Below, piece by piece: positions 24,774 through 35,518 of a DNA stretch of 64,000 nucleotides. Position 1 is the first letter of the stretch. Every line of letters begins with the position of its first letter. The notes under the pieces were generated by a model that saw only the letters and a list, made by a program, of their open reading frames with translations, was not told where the DNA came from and made no database searches. The translations under genes were made by a program, and so were the position numbers. The stretch spans positions 62,001 through 126,000 of the forward strand of contig NW_005178451.1 of assembly GCF_000341285.1 (NCBI RefSeq), read 5' to 3'. The stretch comes from Galdieria sulphuraria (lineage: Eukaryota > Rhodophyta > Bangiophyceae > Galdieriales > Galdieriaceae).

Positions 24774-25607
24774 TCAAGATATATTGGATGATATCTTCTC
24801 ACTTGTTTCTGAAACAATTGAAGTTGCGTTTGTAGACATGATTATAGTTTTCTCCGGTAGTTTCGATATCTGCCTCTTAGCATGACGAACGAATTCTTCT
24901 GGTTCGTTAGAAAAATTTCGTGCTAGAGTGCATATGCCTTCATTCTTTTCGATAATCAAATCTATTAATCTATCATATTCACTAGTTGATAACTGTTTGG
25001 AGCGATAAAGGTTCTTCACCAAAGAAATATACCCGTCAGTAAGAGCTGCATTCGAAGTTACAATATTAGCTGCTGGAGCGTCTAATTTCACACCTCGACG
25101 TGGTATAGGAAACTCCTTTTCACTGTATTTACTCCAGAACACCCACGCACCCTCTGGTACTGCTCTTATATCTTTATCCGTACGCAAAGGCTCTGTGAAA
25201 GCAGGAGGATGCCACAAAGCTAACTGACGTATATCCTACCTTCTCCATGAATATGATTTACCCAATCCTCTTTCCAAAGGTATACATCTAGGCACTCAAT
25301 ACTTACCTCACTGGTCAAGAAACAAGTAGGATAAGGTGGAGGTTGTGCGTCTGCAATTTTCACTTTAAGACGTTCCAATTGTGGATAGTGTATCTTGACA
25401 GTATACAACTCTCCATCAGGATATTCTAGTGTTCTCAGTATCTTTCCGAAAATATATGTCTTCAGAAGATTGAACATGATAGAAGATCCTAACTTTTACT
25501 TTACAATGAGAAGAGAAACTATGAATATGGACAATACCTCCCATATATTTGTACGCAAAGTCTGCTTTTCCTAACATAGCACCTATTGTAAGACTAGTGA
25601 TAGGCAT
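24774..25607 (-). CDS. Hypothetical protein, three exons
   Basis: Exons complement(24774..25223, 25307..25488, 25538..25607) join in frame to 233 residues starting MPITSLTIGAMLGKADFAYK. Blocks such as YPDGELYTVKIHYPQLERLK, ADAQPPPYPTCFLTSE and VPEGAWVFWSKYSEKEFPIP look conserved, but I cannot place them in a family. No membrane segment is evident, and the C-terminus is Ser/Thr-rich. The 83-nt second intron is longer than usual, and its 5' half stays open in frame, so retention or an alternative splice is possible. It starts 55 bp from the divergent KdsB gene. Confidence 0.65.
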
Positions 25608-25662
25608 CTTGATTCTCAACGGGATAAGAATTTCTCTCTACCAACAAAAATGTAAAATCGTT
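25608..25662. promoter_or_regulatory. Shared bidirectional promoter/leader, 55 bp
   Basis: These bases separate the start codons of the minus-strand hypothetical protein (25607) and the plus-strand KdsB (25663). Both transcripts must initiate inside this interval or inside each other's coding sequence. No motif was recognised. Confidence 0.5.
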
Positions 25663-26504
25663 ATGTTGACTCCTGTGTCTGTATTGGCTGTCATTCCTGC
25701 ACGTTTTGGCTCTACTCGATTTCCTGGAAAGCCTTTAGCACTATTGCGTAGTGTTCCTATCATAGTTTGGGTACATCGTGCGGTGAAAAGAGCAAAACTG
25801 GTAGATCGTGTATTGGTTGCTACTGATAACACTGACATAGCGAACGAAATAAGAAAGCAAGGTGGACTAGCATATTTGACGAGTCCTCACTGTAGTTGTG
25901 GGACTATTAGAGTGGTTGAGGCTGTAAAACTATTTTATGAACGAGAACCTCAAGATTGGAATCGCTTAAGTGTTATAGTCAACGTACAAGGAGATGAACC
26001 AGCGGTCAATCCTGAGCATATTGATATCGCTATAGAGTCGTTATTAAAGGATAAAGATGAAACAAACCTTCAAGTGAGTACCCTTGCTACTCCAATTCAG
26101 TCAATAGAAGAATGGAGCAATCCAAATCATGTCAAGGTAGTTTGCAACTCCAAACATGAAGCCATGTATTTCTCAAGATCACCTATTCCTTATAAAGATG
26201 CCAACATTGCCTTTCCTCATCCATTTTATTTAAGACATGTGGTCAGTATTTCAACTACCAGCCAACTCTATTTATTCATGTTGCTTAGGGAATCTACGCA
26301 TTTCGAAAATCCTTTTTAGAAATGATGCCTCAACTCTCTACCAGTCCTTTAGAAGCTTTGGAGAGATTGGAACAACTGACTTGGTTATATCACCAAAAGA
26401 AAATATTGGTAAACGTGGTTCAACATGCTTGGAGAGGTATCGATAGACCTGAAGATTTGATATTTCTTGAAAAACATTTGCCTATTCAAAGGAACCAAGA
26501 ATAA
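25663..26504 (+). CDS. KDSB: 3-deoxy-manno-octulosonate cytidylyltransferase (CMP-KDO synthetase)
   Basis: Exons 25663..26241 and 26289..26504 give 264 residues. The nucleotide-binding N-terminus is AVIPARFGSTRFPGKPLALL, and the metal/nucleotide motif is VNVQGDEPAVNP. YFSRSPIPY, then RHVGIYAFRKSFL (restored by splicing) and SPLEALERLEQL are all KdsB-typical. The enzyme makes CMP-KDO from CTP and KDO. In bacteria this feeds lipopolysaccharide and in plants rhamnogalacturonan II. One oddity is the usual GT[ED]R motif, which reads CGTIRVVEA, with Ile at the acidic position. The ATG at 25663 is the only in-frame ATG near the family start. The frame is open further upstream but without ATG, so no organelle presequence can be shown. 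Confidence 0.9.
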
Positions 26505-26517
26505 CGGGTATTATTCA

Positions 26518-27975
26518 TTATTGAGTAACTTGTGTTTGCATCAAAGTCTCGTAATAAGCCAAATATTCATCCGTAGTCATTTCCTTTAAATGTGATTCCT
26601 TCACATCTTTCAATGCAATCAGTTGACCTCGTACTTGTACCATTACTTCACCATTTTGTACTAAAATATCGCAAGACTTGGTAGACTCTTTTTCTTGGTC
26701 AAATAAACTATTCTCTAAAGTTTCCTCGAATAACAATGTTTCCGATTCTTGTGAAGAAAACCATTCGCTTTCCTCTTCTTTCTCTATATCACAATTCACT
26801 ATGCTGTAACACAACTCTCTTATATTCTATTACCTTTCTGTGAGACGGTTTGACTATCTGATGCTCCGATTAAAGAACGATAATAGGCCAAAGAATATTC
26901 CTCCAATGGTCCTTGTTCTGATGACTTGACATCTGTCTGCTGTTGTGAGTCTTCCAACTCAACAATCCAATCCTTCTCTAAAACACTACTTTTCTTACTT
27001 TCTTCCTTGGAACCCTCCCATTTCCTTTTTGCTTCAAACCAGGAAGGAACGTGTTGAAAACCTTGTTCGTTGACTTCTTCTTGACTTGTTCCACCTTCTG
27101 CAGCAACAATTTCTACTTTGACCTGTGAGTGTTCCTCCTTTTCTACATCTTTCTTATCTGTAGATAGTGGTTGACTCGTATTATAAAGCTCTTCTCTCAA
27201 CGTATCCCAGCTGGGCTGTTCATCAGGATTTTCAGAAATAATCGTCCCCAACTGGTCAGCATCCAATCCTTCCAATGGATGTGAAGGTACTTTTTCTTGT
27301 TCTGTTTGAGCCACCATTTCTAAAATAGGCCTCAATTCGTTCTCCATTCTGGTCTGTAGCTCTTTTATAGTGGCTACTTGTCCTTCCCATTCTACTTCTT
27401 CCACCAATCCCTTGCACAAAGTATTTCTCAAAATAACATTATCACAACGCAAAACACCTTCAGCAGGTACAAAAAGTCTTGCACTATCCAACGACGAATA
27501 AACTTCTTTGCACTTTTGGCATTGAAAACTCTGATACACGAGTCCTTCTGCCATCATTTCGTTAACCTTTTGTCTCATTCCATCCACACGATATTTAATC
27601 ACATCCACCAGATGGACGTAATCAATATACCAAAAGGTTGCTTTTATAGCTCTTTGATATTCTGTGCTGCTGTTGTTGTTCTTAGTTGGTTTTCTTTGTA
27701 CCCTTACCTCACATTGAACCAACTTTTGTTCCTGTAGTTTCAACAACAATTTACGAAGTTCTTTGGTTGGTACGTGCAACTTTTTGGATAACAAGTCTTG
27801 TCTTATACTAATAACAGTTTGCTACTGGGTTTACCAAAACAAGGAGTTACCACGGATACCCAACTTACTATTTTTCTCGTACTAGTGCATCCAGTACAAC
27901 AATATATAAATCTGTATAAAATGCTCTTGCTATCATTCGAACCAAATCTTCTACTTGCTTTGGAACTTGTGCCAT
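26518..27975 (-). CDS. TFA1: Transcription initiation factor TFIIE, alpha subunit
   Basis: Exons complement(26518..26783, 26834..27807, 27869..27975) give 448 residues. The N-terminal winged helix begins MAQVPKQVEDLVRMIARAFY and continues LSKKLHVPTKELRKLLLKLQ. The zinc ribbon starts YQSFQCQKCKEVY. The C-terminal MTTDEYLAYYETL corresponds to the conserved acidic end. The second zinc pair is unusual: RCDN-VILRNTLC instead of C-x2-C, a roughly seven-residue insertion that is too short to be a normal intron. TFIIE-alpha recruits and stimulates TFIIH in the preinitiation complex; the TFIIH helicase XPD is encoded elsewhere in this window. The last intron (50 nt) joins QKG to EKEEES. The start lies 68 bp from the divergent NAA25 gene. 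Confidence 0.9.
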
Positions 27976-28043
27976 ATCATCTATAGATATTTATATATAC
28001 CAACCAACCATTTTTTTTCACAAGAATCCAATTGATATTTACG
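27976..28043. promoter_or_regulatory. Shared bidirectional promoter, 68 bp (TFIIE-alpha / NAA25)
   Basis: These 68 bases between opposed start codons must carry both promoters and leaders. A TATATAAA-like AT stretch occurs around 27,985-28,000. No other motif was recognised. Confidence 0.5.
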
Positions 28044-30898
28044 ATGGATCGTAAACTACGAGCGATTGTTGAAGCTATTCGAGTCCAAAACCTAAAACAA
28101 GCCTGGAAACTTGCCATAGGAATGGATCAAAAGAAACCTGGATGGAAAGCACTTGAAGTTTTGAAAGCAGTTATATTGGATAAGTGGGGAAGAACTGAAG
28201 AAGCTGACCAAATGTTGTCAAGGCTTTTTACCGAGAATAATCGTGATTGGCAAGAAGAAACATTGCAGTCGTTACAAGTAAGCACCCACAATTTGTGTTA
28301 TTTTTTTATCCCATTTTTGTAGTTTTTTTATGGTGAACGTAGAGATTGGTGTTCGTTAGCCCAAGTCTATCAACAATTGTGGACCCAAACTATGAATTCT
28401 ACTCTAGGAGAAACCAGTGTTCTTTATTATATACGAGCAAAAGATTATTCCGAAGCACAAAAAGTTGCCAGTAAGTTGTATCGTTGTTACTCTTCTCATT
28501 ATATGGCGTGGTGGATTCTCTCTCTTCTATTGCAAGTGAGTTGGTTTCTACCCTATGGTGGGCTACATGAGATACATGTTTCTAGGTTCGTTATGAAAAG
28601 GCTGATTCGAGGATATTGATGTTGGCAGCTAAATTGGGTAGCAAGTATATTGCAGAGAGTAACTCAATACCATCCTCATTTATTCGTCTGTATATTATTT
28701 TATTGGAACAATTGGGAGACTATGAACAAGCCAAACAAATAGGAAGACAGTACTTGGACGTGTCTAATGATGTGTTGAAAAAGGATCATATGGAATGGCT
28801 TGCCAACCTATGTTATCAAAGTGGACAATATGAAGAAGCATTGCATTATTATGAACAATTGATTGGACAACAATTAGAAAACTATCATTATTGGTATATG
28901 TGGATGAAATGTCAGATATGGAACAAGAAAGAAGAAAGTGATTGCCATTCTATACAAGCAGAACCCTTTTTACGGAATCTGTTGGAGCAAATCCACGAGT
29001 TATTTTCTAGAGCACTATCCAATGGGAATGATACTTTTCAAGAAGAAAAGAAGAAGGAAGAAGAGGATTGTAGAACTTTGCAAAGACGAAAAAGAACTCT
29101 TTATATGATTCAAATGGAAACTTGTAGAGAAATGATCATCTCATGGGAGAACAAGGGTCTTTTCATGGATTGCATTTCACGAGAATTGTTTGTGATCATT
29201 CAACAATATTTGAACGATATGTCAAGTCTACCTTGTTGTTCTACCGATTTGAAAGCATTTGTTTCCCTTTTGAAACCTAATGAAAGAAATCAGTTGTGCC
29301 AACAAATCATGGAAACTTTTGCATCTCGATCATCCTCATCCCTTCTTTCCAAGGAAAGTATCTTTACTACAATAGAACATTTTTGGTTATTATTATCTTT
29401 GGAGCCTTCTTCTTTGCCCCGTATAGATACTTTATTGGATTATTATATTCAGTGGTCTAAAGACCATTTAGTACCTTTTGAACATCAATATGCAGATGGA
29501 TTGATTCTATTGATTGTCAATCAATTGCTAAGTTGCGATGAACATTGTCGTTCTCCTCGTTATTTGTTACAAGCCATCCAAGTCTTAGAACTTGGTAAAC
29601 ATTATAGTCCTTATGCCTTGGAATTGAGATTGTTTTTGGTGATCTTTTATGCCTTTTTAGGTTGTTATGAAAATGCAATGGAAGAATGGAATGCAATGGA
29701 ATTGAAACATATTCAAATACTCACATTGAGTTTCTTATGGGGTCCCTTTGTGCATCGTTGGTATGATGTCAATGGAATGCGTTGGTATCATAAAAAACTA
29801 TCATTGTTTGAAAAAGAACATAGCGAAGAGACTCCTGAAGGTATATTCTTAGCCATTCGACAACAATCCTATGAAACTGTGTTGGATATGATTCAATTTC
29901 AATACAAAGTAGATCATTCGGAAGCACTTTTGGCTTTTTCCATTTATTCTTGTCACGATACTTTATTTTATCATCATCGCAATAGTATTCGAAGTCTTGA
30001 AGGATTTTCATCGGATTGGCTTCGTCTCGTTGGGACATCTTATCGTTCTCTTATCAGACAGTGGAAAGAAGAGACTTGTCTTTTAGAAGATTTGTATATT
30101 TTAGATGACCATAGTGTTTGGAACAAGAGTTTAGGAATCATGAATGCAGAGAGTTGGTTGGATAGTGATGAGATGAGAGTGTATCGAGTGAGATTGGACT
30201 ATGTCAATTTACGTCTTTTGTTATCTTTCCTATTAGGAGAATGGAAGAGTCTTCCTAATTGGTCCATTGTCTATTTTGAGTCCGCCATTCTTTCCAAAGA
30301 AGACGACAAGGAATATTATGGGATGGTTGAATATTGGTATTCTTTTTGGCAGTATTTAAGTGCATTGTATGATGAGGAGGAAAAGACATTCACAAAGGAT
30401 ACGGAAAACACATCGCAATTGTATGATTTATATCAACAATGGTACTCTAAATGGCAACAATATGTGCCTTGGAATGATGAAAGGAAGAAGGAGACATTCC
30501 ATGCCGTTGAATATTTTCCTTTTCAATTTCCTCGATGGATATATTATGTTCATCAAATAGGATTGTATGGTATACTGAGTATTGCTTATTTGATTGATCA
30601 TAGAAAGCAACAACATTCGGTAAGTTATAAAAAGAGAGAGAATGACCAAGTTTTTCACATTTTATTCTAGTCCATTTTACATCGTTGGTTAACCCATTTT
30701 CGACCTATTCAAATAGAAAAGGAATGGTTGAGTGCATTGCAAGTCACTCCTCATTTAAGTATTTCCCTCGCTCCTTCCCTTTCGAATCGTGTTGACGAGA
30801 AATATCGTTTATTGGCTAAAACTTATATCGAAAAGGTCCAACAGTTACAACAAGATATACAATATCTATCTAAATTGTATAAAACCATTCCTATTTGA
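28044..30898 (+). CDS. NAA25: N-terminal acetyltransferase B auxiliary subunit (NAA25/MDM20-like)
   Basis: Exons 28044..28277, 28323..28535, 28586..30619 and 30671..30898 give 902 residues. The N-terminus MDRKLRAIVEAIRVQNLKQA, with WKALEVLKAVIL and GRTEEADQM, matches NAA25 'DRRLRPIYD.LDNGN.K.A..'. A helical TPR-like array follows (YIRAKDYSEAQKVASKLY, YIILLEQLGDYEQAKQIG, CYQSGQYEEALHYYEQL). NAA25 holds catalytic NAA20 on the ribosome, so that proteins starting Met-Asp, Met-Glu or Met-Asn are acetylated cotranslationally. The C-terminal half diverges strongly, so assignment rests mainly on the first ~300 residues and the overall length (human about 970). Introns are 45-51 nt. Confidence 0.78.
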
Positions 30899-30923
30899 AT
30901 ACATCATATTACTGAATCGAATC

Positions 30924-31637
30924 CTATTCATCATGAGTAGAAGAATCTTCCTTATGAGGTTTCTCATTCCATCCATATTTTGTTTTTCGTACCAACCACT
31001 TTCCAAAACTTGCATCATGAAACCATCGTTGCCAACTCTGCCATTGACTTGGAATAGTACTATTTCCAGTATCTCGTATTCTATCCAATACGGGTTGTAA
31101 CTTTTGTTCCATGGTAGCTCTCTTTTGTGGTACCCAAACTTTCAACTTTTCCACCCATTCTTCCACACTGTTGACATGTGCCACTTTGTGAATGGTATAA
31201 ACGCCTACTACTGCAAACATACCACATAAGCAAGTACCATATAACAATGCTTTGGAAGCCTACATATCATGAGTATGAACTTCTACTGACTCTATCACTG
31301 ACAATCTTACTAGACGAAAGCCTTCTGCCCTAGCAGCCAGCATCATTTCCGGTGTTCTTTCTTTTGTTGTTGTTGTTGGTGGTGGTGGTGGTTTAGTAAC
31401 TCCAGAAACAACAGTACCTGCAGCTAAACCCACCGTAAATAAACCTAAACCACCATAAAAGAACGGTTTGGCATAATCCTTAGGATTGAAAGATATAGAA
31501 AACTGGATATTGGCCAAGTCTTCCCAACTAGGAAGTTGTTCTTCGTCTTGAGACTCATCAACTGTATGGTCGTTGGTTGAACCAACATCTGTCAAGTCTT
31601 CATCTTTCTTATCGGTACAACGATGATCGTCATTCAT
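30924..31637 (-). CDS. TMEM242-like mitochondrial membrane protein
   Basis: Exons complement(30924..31259, 31311..31637) give 220 residues. An acidic N-terminus is followed by two hydrophobic segments: PFFYGGLGLFTVGLAAGTVV (about residues 52-72) and LLYGTCLCGMFAVVGVYTIH after ARAEGFRLASKA. NSVEEWVEKLKVWVPQ corresponds to the TMEM242 ending 'H.M.DFR.KM...FP'. In human cells TMEM242 helps assemble the ATP synthase c8-ring and complex I. A proline/threonine run lies between the segments, encoded by a GGT/TTG repeat near 31,371-31,392. The ATG at 31637 was chosen because the longer frame upstream starts at a non-ATG codon. It converges with NAA25, 25 bp away. Confidence 0.62.
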
Positions 31638-31763
31638 GTTGAGAAAATCCAAACACACAAGAAGGTTACTTACAACATCGAGGAAACTACTTATCCTATT
31701 TTATTACATAAGTGGATGGCTATTATGTAAGAATTATCTATACTCTATGTACATGCGTAGGCA

Positions 31764-32288
31764 ATGGGAAACCAAAGCTGCCGCACTGTTATGGCACTCC
31801 AACAGTTCACACTCCCACTCCTCCTTACAAGGCTTTCAATACCTTATGGTTTGTAGAAATACTAAAATAGGTCCCTTTCGAATCACCGACGACTATGGTA
31901 AGTAAAATGAATTGTTTCAATTATGGCAGCTCAATCACCGAAAACCTACGAATGTTAGGTTACACTTGTTGGGTCAATCAGTCCCTTCGAGGTTGCTGTT
32001 TTTGGAAGCCTTTACACTCACAGCCATACTCTTGTCACGATTGCGATGGGAGTGTTCGTTGTTGTCATAGCTTTGAATATTGTGTTGCTTGCTGTATGGG
32101 AACAACGAAAACTTTGGCACAATCCAACAACCAACATTCTTCGGTGGACCCTTTTGCAGTTTGTCTTCAAACTTGTCGCATCTCTTCCAAACACTTGTTA
32201 CATGAAAATACATATAGCAGCAATTGGACTTATTGTTTTGGTACAGAAATACCACAAAGTCCTCCAAGTCCAAAATTCTGGTTTATGA
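31764..32288 (+). CDS. Possible small membrane protein, 5' exons unresolved
   Basis: The last exon, 31959..32288, is open for 109 codons and encodes two strongly hydrophobic helices (TIAMGVFVVVIALNIVLLAV, later IHIAAIGLIVLV). It follows a good donor/acceptor pair (31898-31958). The preceding in-frame piece is only 27 bases (31871..31897). A first exon with ATG at 31764 (MGNQSCRT) would fit the frame but needs a GTTATG donor. Other frames in 31,640-31,900 are also open, so the 5' structure is uncertain. It faces the TMEM242-like gene about 125 bp away and ends 14 bp from the PPR gene stop. Family not recognised. Confidence 0.4.
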
Positions 32289-32302
32289 GCAAAAGATGAA
32301 AA

Positions 32303-34450
32303 CTATACAGGATTCTCATTCATAAGCAGATCGAGTACCTCCTTTCTAGGATCTCGTTGTTGTCTATTCTGATCAACACCAAAAGAAGATTTCAACCTTT
32401 CATGTTCTCCTATTTGACAAGAATCCAGTTTCTTCTTTTCATTCTGATATCCTACTTGTTCAATATAAGACTTTAAGATAGAAACCAATCCTGGCGAATG
32501 TTTCATGCAAGCATCTCGCAACCTCTTCAACGCATCCAGTCGTTCTTCATGACTCGCAACTAAATAATGTTCCGAATTTTCATCTCGTACAACGCGAATA
32601 GACTTGCCAATATTCAACCAAAAGCCTTGAAATCCTACTTCTCTCAATAAATCTAAAGCTTTTTGAGGACACCTCAACTCGGAATACATACAAACGGCTG
32701 CCAAGATTGCAGGCTCATTCCATTCCACTCCACATTGTCTCATTTCTTTCAATCCTTCTTCAACTCTTTCTACAGTGGAACCTTTTTCCAAAATATATCG
32801 GGCCCAAGCTCGATAAAAACAACCTTGAGTTCTGTTGAGATGAAAAGGTAACTGCGAATCACGACTCATATCTTGTAACAACTTCAAAGACTCTTCCATA
32901 CGTCCGGATAATAGACAAACATCCAAATAACGTTCTTTCACACCATACAAATGACGACAATCAATGGCCAACTGGAGACCCTCTTCTATATATCTATCTG
33001 CAAACGCTATGATTTCATCACGTTTCGTACCCAAATTGTCTGTTTCCGATGCTTTGCGTATTATTTCCTTTCGATATTGTTTCAAGCCTTGCTTAAATGA
33101 AAGAAAGAGAAGAAACCAATCATGAACACTGGGAAGTGTCGAACGTGGTAAACTACGTAAACTCTCATAGATATGTACAGCTCGATCATATATGCCTTGC
33201 TTTCCGTAAGCACGAAGAAGATGAAACCGACCACGATATCCCAAAGGAATATCCTCCGCTATTGCTTCTTGATAAAAACTTTCAGCTGCTTGAGCATCGT
33301 TACAATTGGCAGCACAAAATATCAGAGATGAATAAACAGCACCACTTGCAATCTTCTCTTGACCTTGTGGAAAACAACGAAATATTTCTTTCGCTCGCAT
33401 CATATCCTCCAAGTAACCACAAGCCTGTATGGCAATATCATAGGTCACACAGTCGGGTTCTAAACCACGAAGACGCATATGATCAAATACTTCCAAAGTT
33501 CGACGATAGTCACCCAAATCCAACAATCCTTTCATAAATGCCGTCCATATAACCACATCATGGCCATGAGAAATATGATGCAACTTTTTCTGAAACTCAT
33601 CGGAAAACTTGGCAACTGTTAAGGCAGCAGGTTTGTTCGTCGACCTTTTCTTTTTCGATGATTTATTATTAGTGTTCTTAGTCACAGCGGTCTTCATGGT
33701 AGCTTCAATTGGTAGAGGAAAACGTAAATCCCTAAACTCACGACGCATCAACAACTCTAGTGTATTGGCAATATCTCCTTGTTTCATCAAACTGGTTACC
33801 AAAGTGCATAACAAAGCATTATCTAGAGGATAACCAGAAGCTTCCACTTTCTTCAATACTCCAAACAACTCTTCAGTATTCCCTACCCTGGAATACGCAA
33901 ACGCCAAGGAATAATAGACTTCCATATTGGGACGAATTCCCAAAAGTTCCATCCTTTCTAAAACGGAAGAAATGTCCTCATACTTTCCTACCAAGCCTAA
34001 AGTACGAATACGTAACGCAAAAGAAGTTGTGCTAGGTACGAATCGAGAAGACCACTTTTCCAAAGCCAAATAGGGATCCAAGTAACCCGAAAATGCAATC
34101 TTGCTACCTGCTATACGACCATACAACTTTTTCGCAGACTCAGGAACTACCAAATCAAGACAATCCGCTTCCACGCGTTCTGCTGTTAGTGCTTCATACA
34201 ACTTGTTCGTTTCTACTGACGACGGAGAAGCTTGTTCTTCAACCTTGCCTTCCCACTTCGAAAGTTGTAAAAGTGGATGATCTACGCGACGGCCTCTTAC
34301 AATAGATGAAGAATCCGTCTTCCGTCCTACGCCCTTGAAAGAAGCTTTCGAAGATAAATTCATTCTGCGAAGTTCGACCGTCATATAGTGCACCAGCAAC
34401 TTGTCTACATTTCGACAGAGTAGCATGGACGACCCTATCTTGCCCCCCAT
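32303..34450 (-). CDS. Pentatricopeptide-repeat (PPR) protein
   Basis: Single-exon frame of 715 residues from the ATG at 34450; an in-frame ATG at 34546 would add 32 residues. Degenerate 35-residue PPR units are visible: ALRIRTLGLVGKYEDISSVL, YYSLAFAYSRVGNTEELFGV, WTAFMKGLLDLGDYRRTLEV and YDIAIQACGYLEDMMRAKEI, and further units follow toward the C-terminus. The basic, acid-poor N-terminus (MLLCRNVDKLLVHYMTVELR) fits organelle import. PPR proteins bind single-stranded organellar RNA and direct its processing, stability or translation. The target cannot be read from the sequence. The C-terminal ~60 residues are charged and not repetitive. Intronless structure is usual for PPR genes. Confidence 0.88.
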   Translation of the reverse strand: MGGKIGSSMLLCRNVDKLLVHYMTVELRRMNLSSKASFKGVGRKTDSSSIVRGRRVDHPLLQLSKWEGKVEEQASPSSVETNKLYEALTAERVEADCLDLVVPESAKKLYGRIAGSKIAFSGYLDPYLALEKWSSRFVPSTTSFALRIRTLGLVGKYEDISSVLERMELLGIRPNMEVYYSLAFAYSRVGNTEELFGVLKKVEASGYPLDNALLCTLVTSLMKQGDIANTLELLMRREFRDLRFPLPIEATMKTAVTKNTNNKSSKKKRSTNKPAALTVAKFSDEFQKKLHHISHGHDVVIWTAFMKGLLDLGDYRRTLEVFDHMRLRGLEPDCVTYDIAIQACGYLEDMMRAKEIFRCFPQGQEKIASGAVYSSLIFCAANCNDAQAAESFYQEAIAEDIPLGYRGRFHLLRAYGKQGIYDRAVHIYESLRSLPRSTLPSVHDWFLLFLSFKQGLKQYRKEIIRKASETDNLGTKRDEIIAFADRYIEEGLQLAIDCRHLYGVKERYLDVCLLSGRMEESLKLLQDMSRDSQLPFHLNRTQGCFYRAWARYILEKGSTVERVEEGLKEMRQCGVEWNEPAILAAVCMYSELRCPQKALDLLREVGFQGFWLNIGKSIRVVRDENSEHYLVASHEERLDALKRLRDACMKHSPGLVSILKSYIEQVGYQNEKKKLDSCQIGEHERLKSSFGVDQNRQQRDPRKEVLDLLMNENPV

Positions 34451-35518
34451 TATTGATAAAAAAAATGAAAAGTTGCACAACAGGTCTAAATTGTCGTAAC
34501 GAAGCATAGGAATAGTTTCAAAAATTTTGTATACAAGATGAAGCATGAAATCCCAGTTTTCACAGTAAAAGAGAATATGACGCACTGTTGCAAAAAACTC
34601 TAAGAGTATTGATCCAATGCCTATCAAACAAAGTCGGCAAAGCTGAAATTTAAAAATAATATCGGAGAAAAAAAAATTTTGCAATTCACAGTCAAGGGTT
34701 TATTTCAAAACAAAAGAACCAAGTTTATAATAATTAATACAAACAAACGAAGACTATTCTCCAGTCATAATACCAAGTAAACCAGACAATGTCAACTTGT
34801 GACTTTGATGACTATGCCATACCGTTTTGGGCTTGGACTCAAGAATTTTAACTGAAAAATAGCTACAATGAAATTTGACTGGTTTATTTCAATTGAGGAT
34901 AAGAAAGTTACAAACCTTAGAAGTCTAGCATGCAGCTGCAGATGTCTGGCGATTGTTCTCCACGCACAAATGAGAAAAAAGGAAGTTTTCGTTAACACAA
35001 CTAAAAGACCTTATCTTAAAAAAAGGACTCCTTACATTTACCAGCATTAGATTATTTGCTAATTTCTTTAATAAAAAAATAAGTTTGGGTGAAAAATATA
35101 TGGCTAAAATATGATTCCAGAATAAAGTTTCGTCACGAGAAAGAGACATTTAATTCTTATAATAGACATTGGCGTCAGTATTTCGTAACAAAGACAAATT
35201 AACAGCTTTCTGAGTTACTAGTCATATTAATAAGATTTGTTGATGTAGAAGACGATGAAACTCTGCAAATTTTCAGAATAAAGAAGGCAATTGTTCAATT
35301 GTGATTAAAAAAAATTAAATTTCTAAGACGAAATTTTACTCCTTTGTGCTGCCCAAATCGAGCGATGCGATTCAATTAAAAAAAATTAATTTTGATTTAA
35401 AAACAATCTATTCACAAATCATTAGCTTTTCTTTTCTAACCTGTAAAAGTCGCATAAGTTTTTAAAATATTCTGCTAAAGAAAACAGGACTTTTCCGTGG
35501 TATTTGCCAACCGATCTG
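34451..35518. other. 1.07 kb AT-rich intergenic region
   Basis: Between the PPR gene start and the XPD stop, both minus. It contains poly-A/T runs and repeated AAAAAATTAATTTT-like stretches near 35,320-35,400. Short frames (for example 34792..34998 minus) look like chance. It may contain the PPR promoter and leader. No RNA gene was recognised. Confidence 0.5.

Noticed and set aside
25549-25662. Upstream extension of KdsB as an organelle presequence
   Set aside because: The frame is open but has no ATG and overlaps the start of the divergent gene.
28670-30660. Antisense frames inside long genes (e.g. 29769-30038 minus)
   Set aside because: Shadow frames of strong coding sequence, with no independent start context, introns or protein-like composition.
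31838-31870. Intron of about 22 nt in the small membrane-protein gene
   Set aside because: Far below the 46-nt minimum seen elsewhere in the window; a longer intron or different exon was preferred.
34690-35510. Hidden small-exon gene in the AT-rich gap
   Set aside because: Reading both strands gave no chain of protein-like exons; homopolymer runs dominate.
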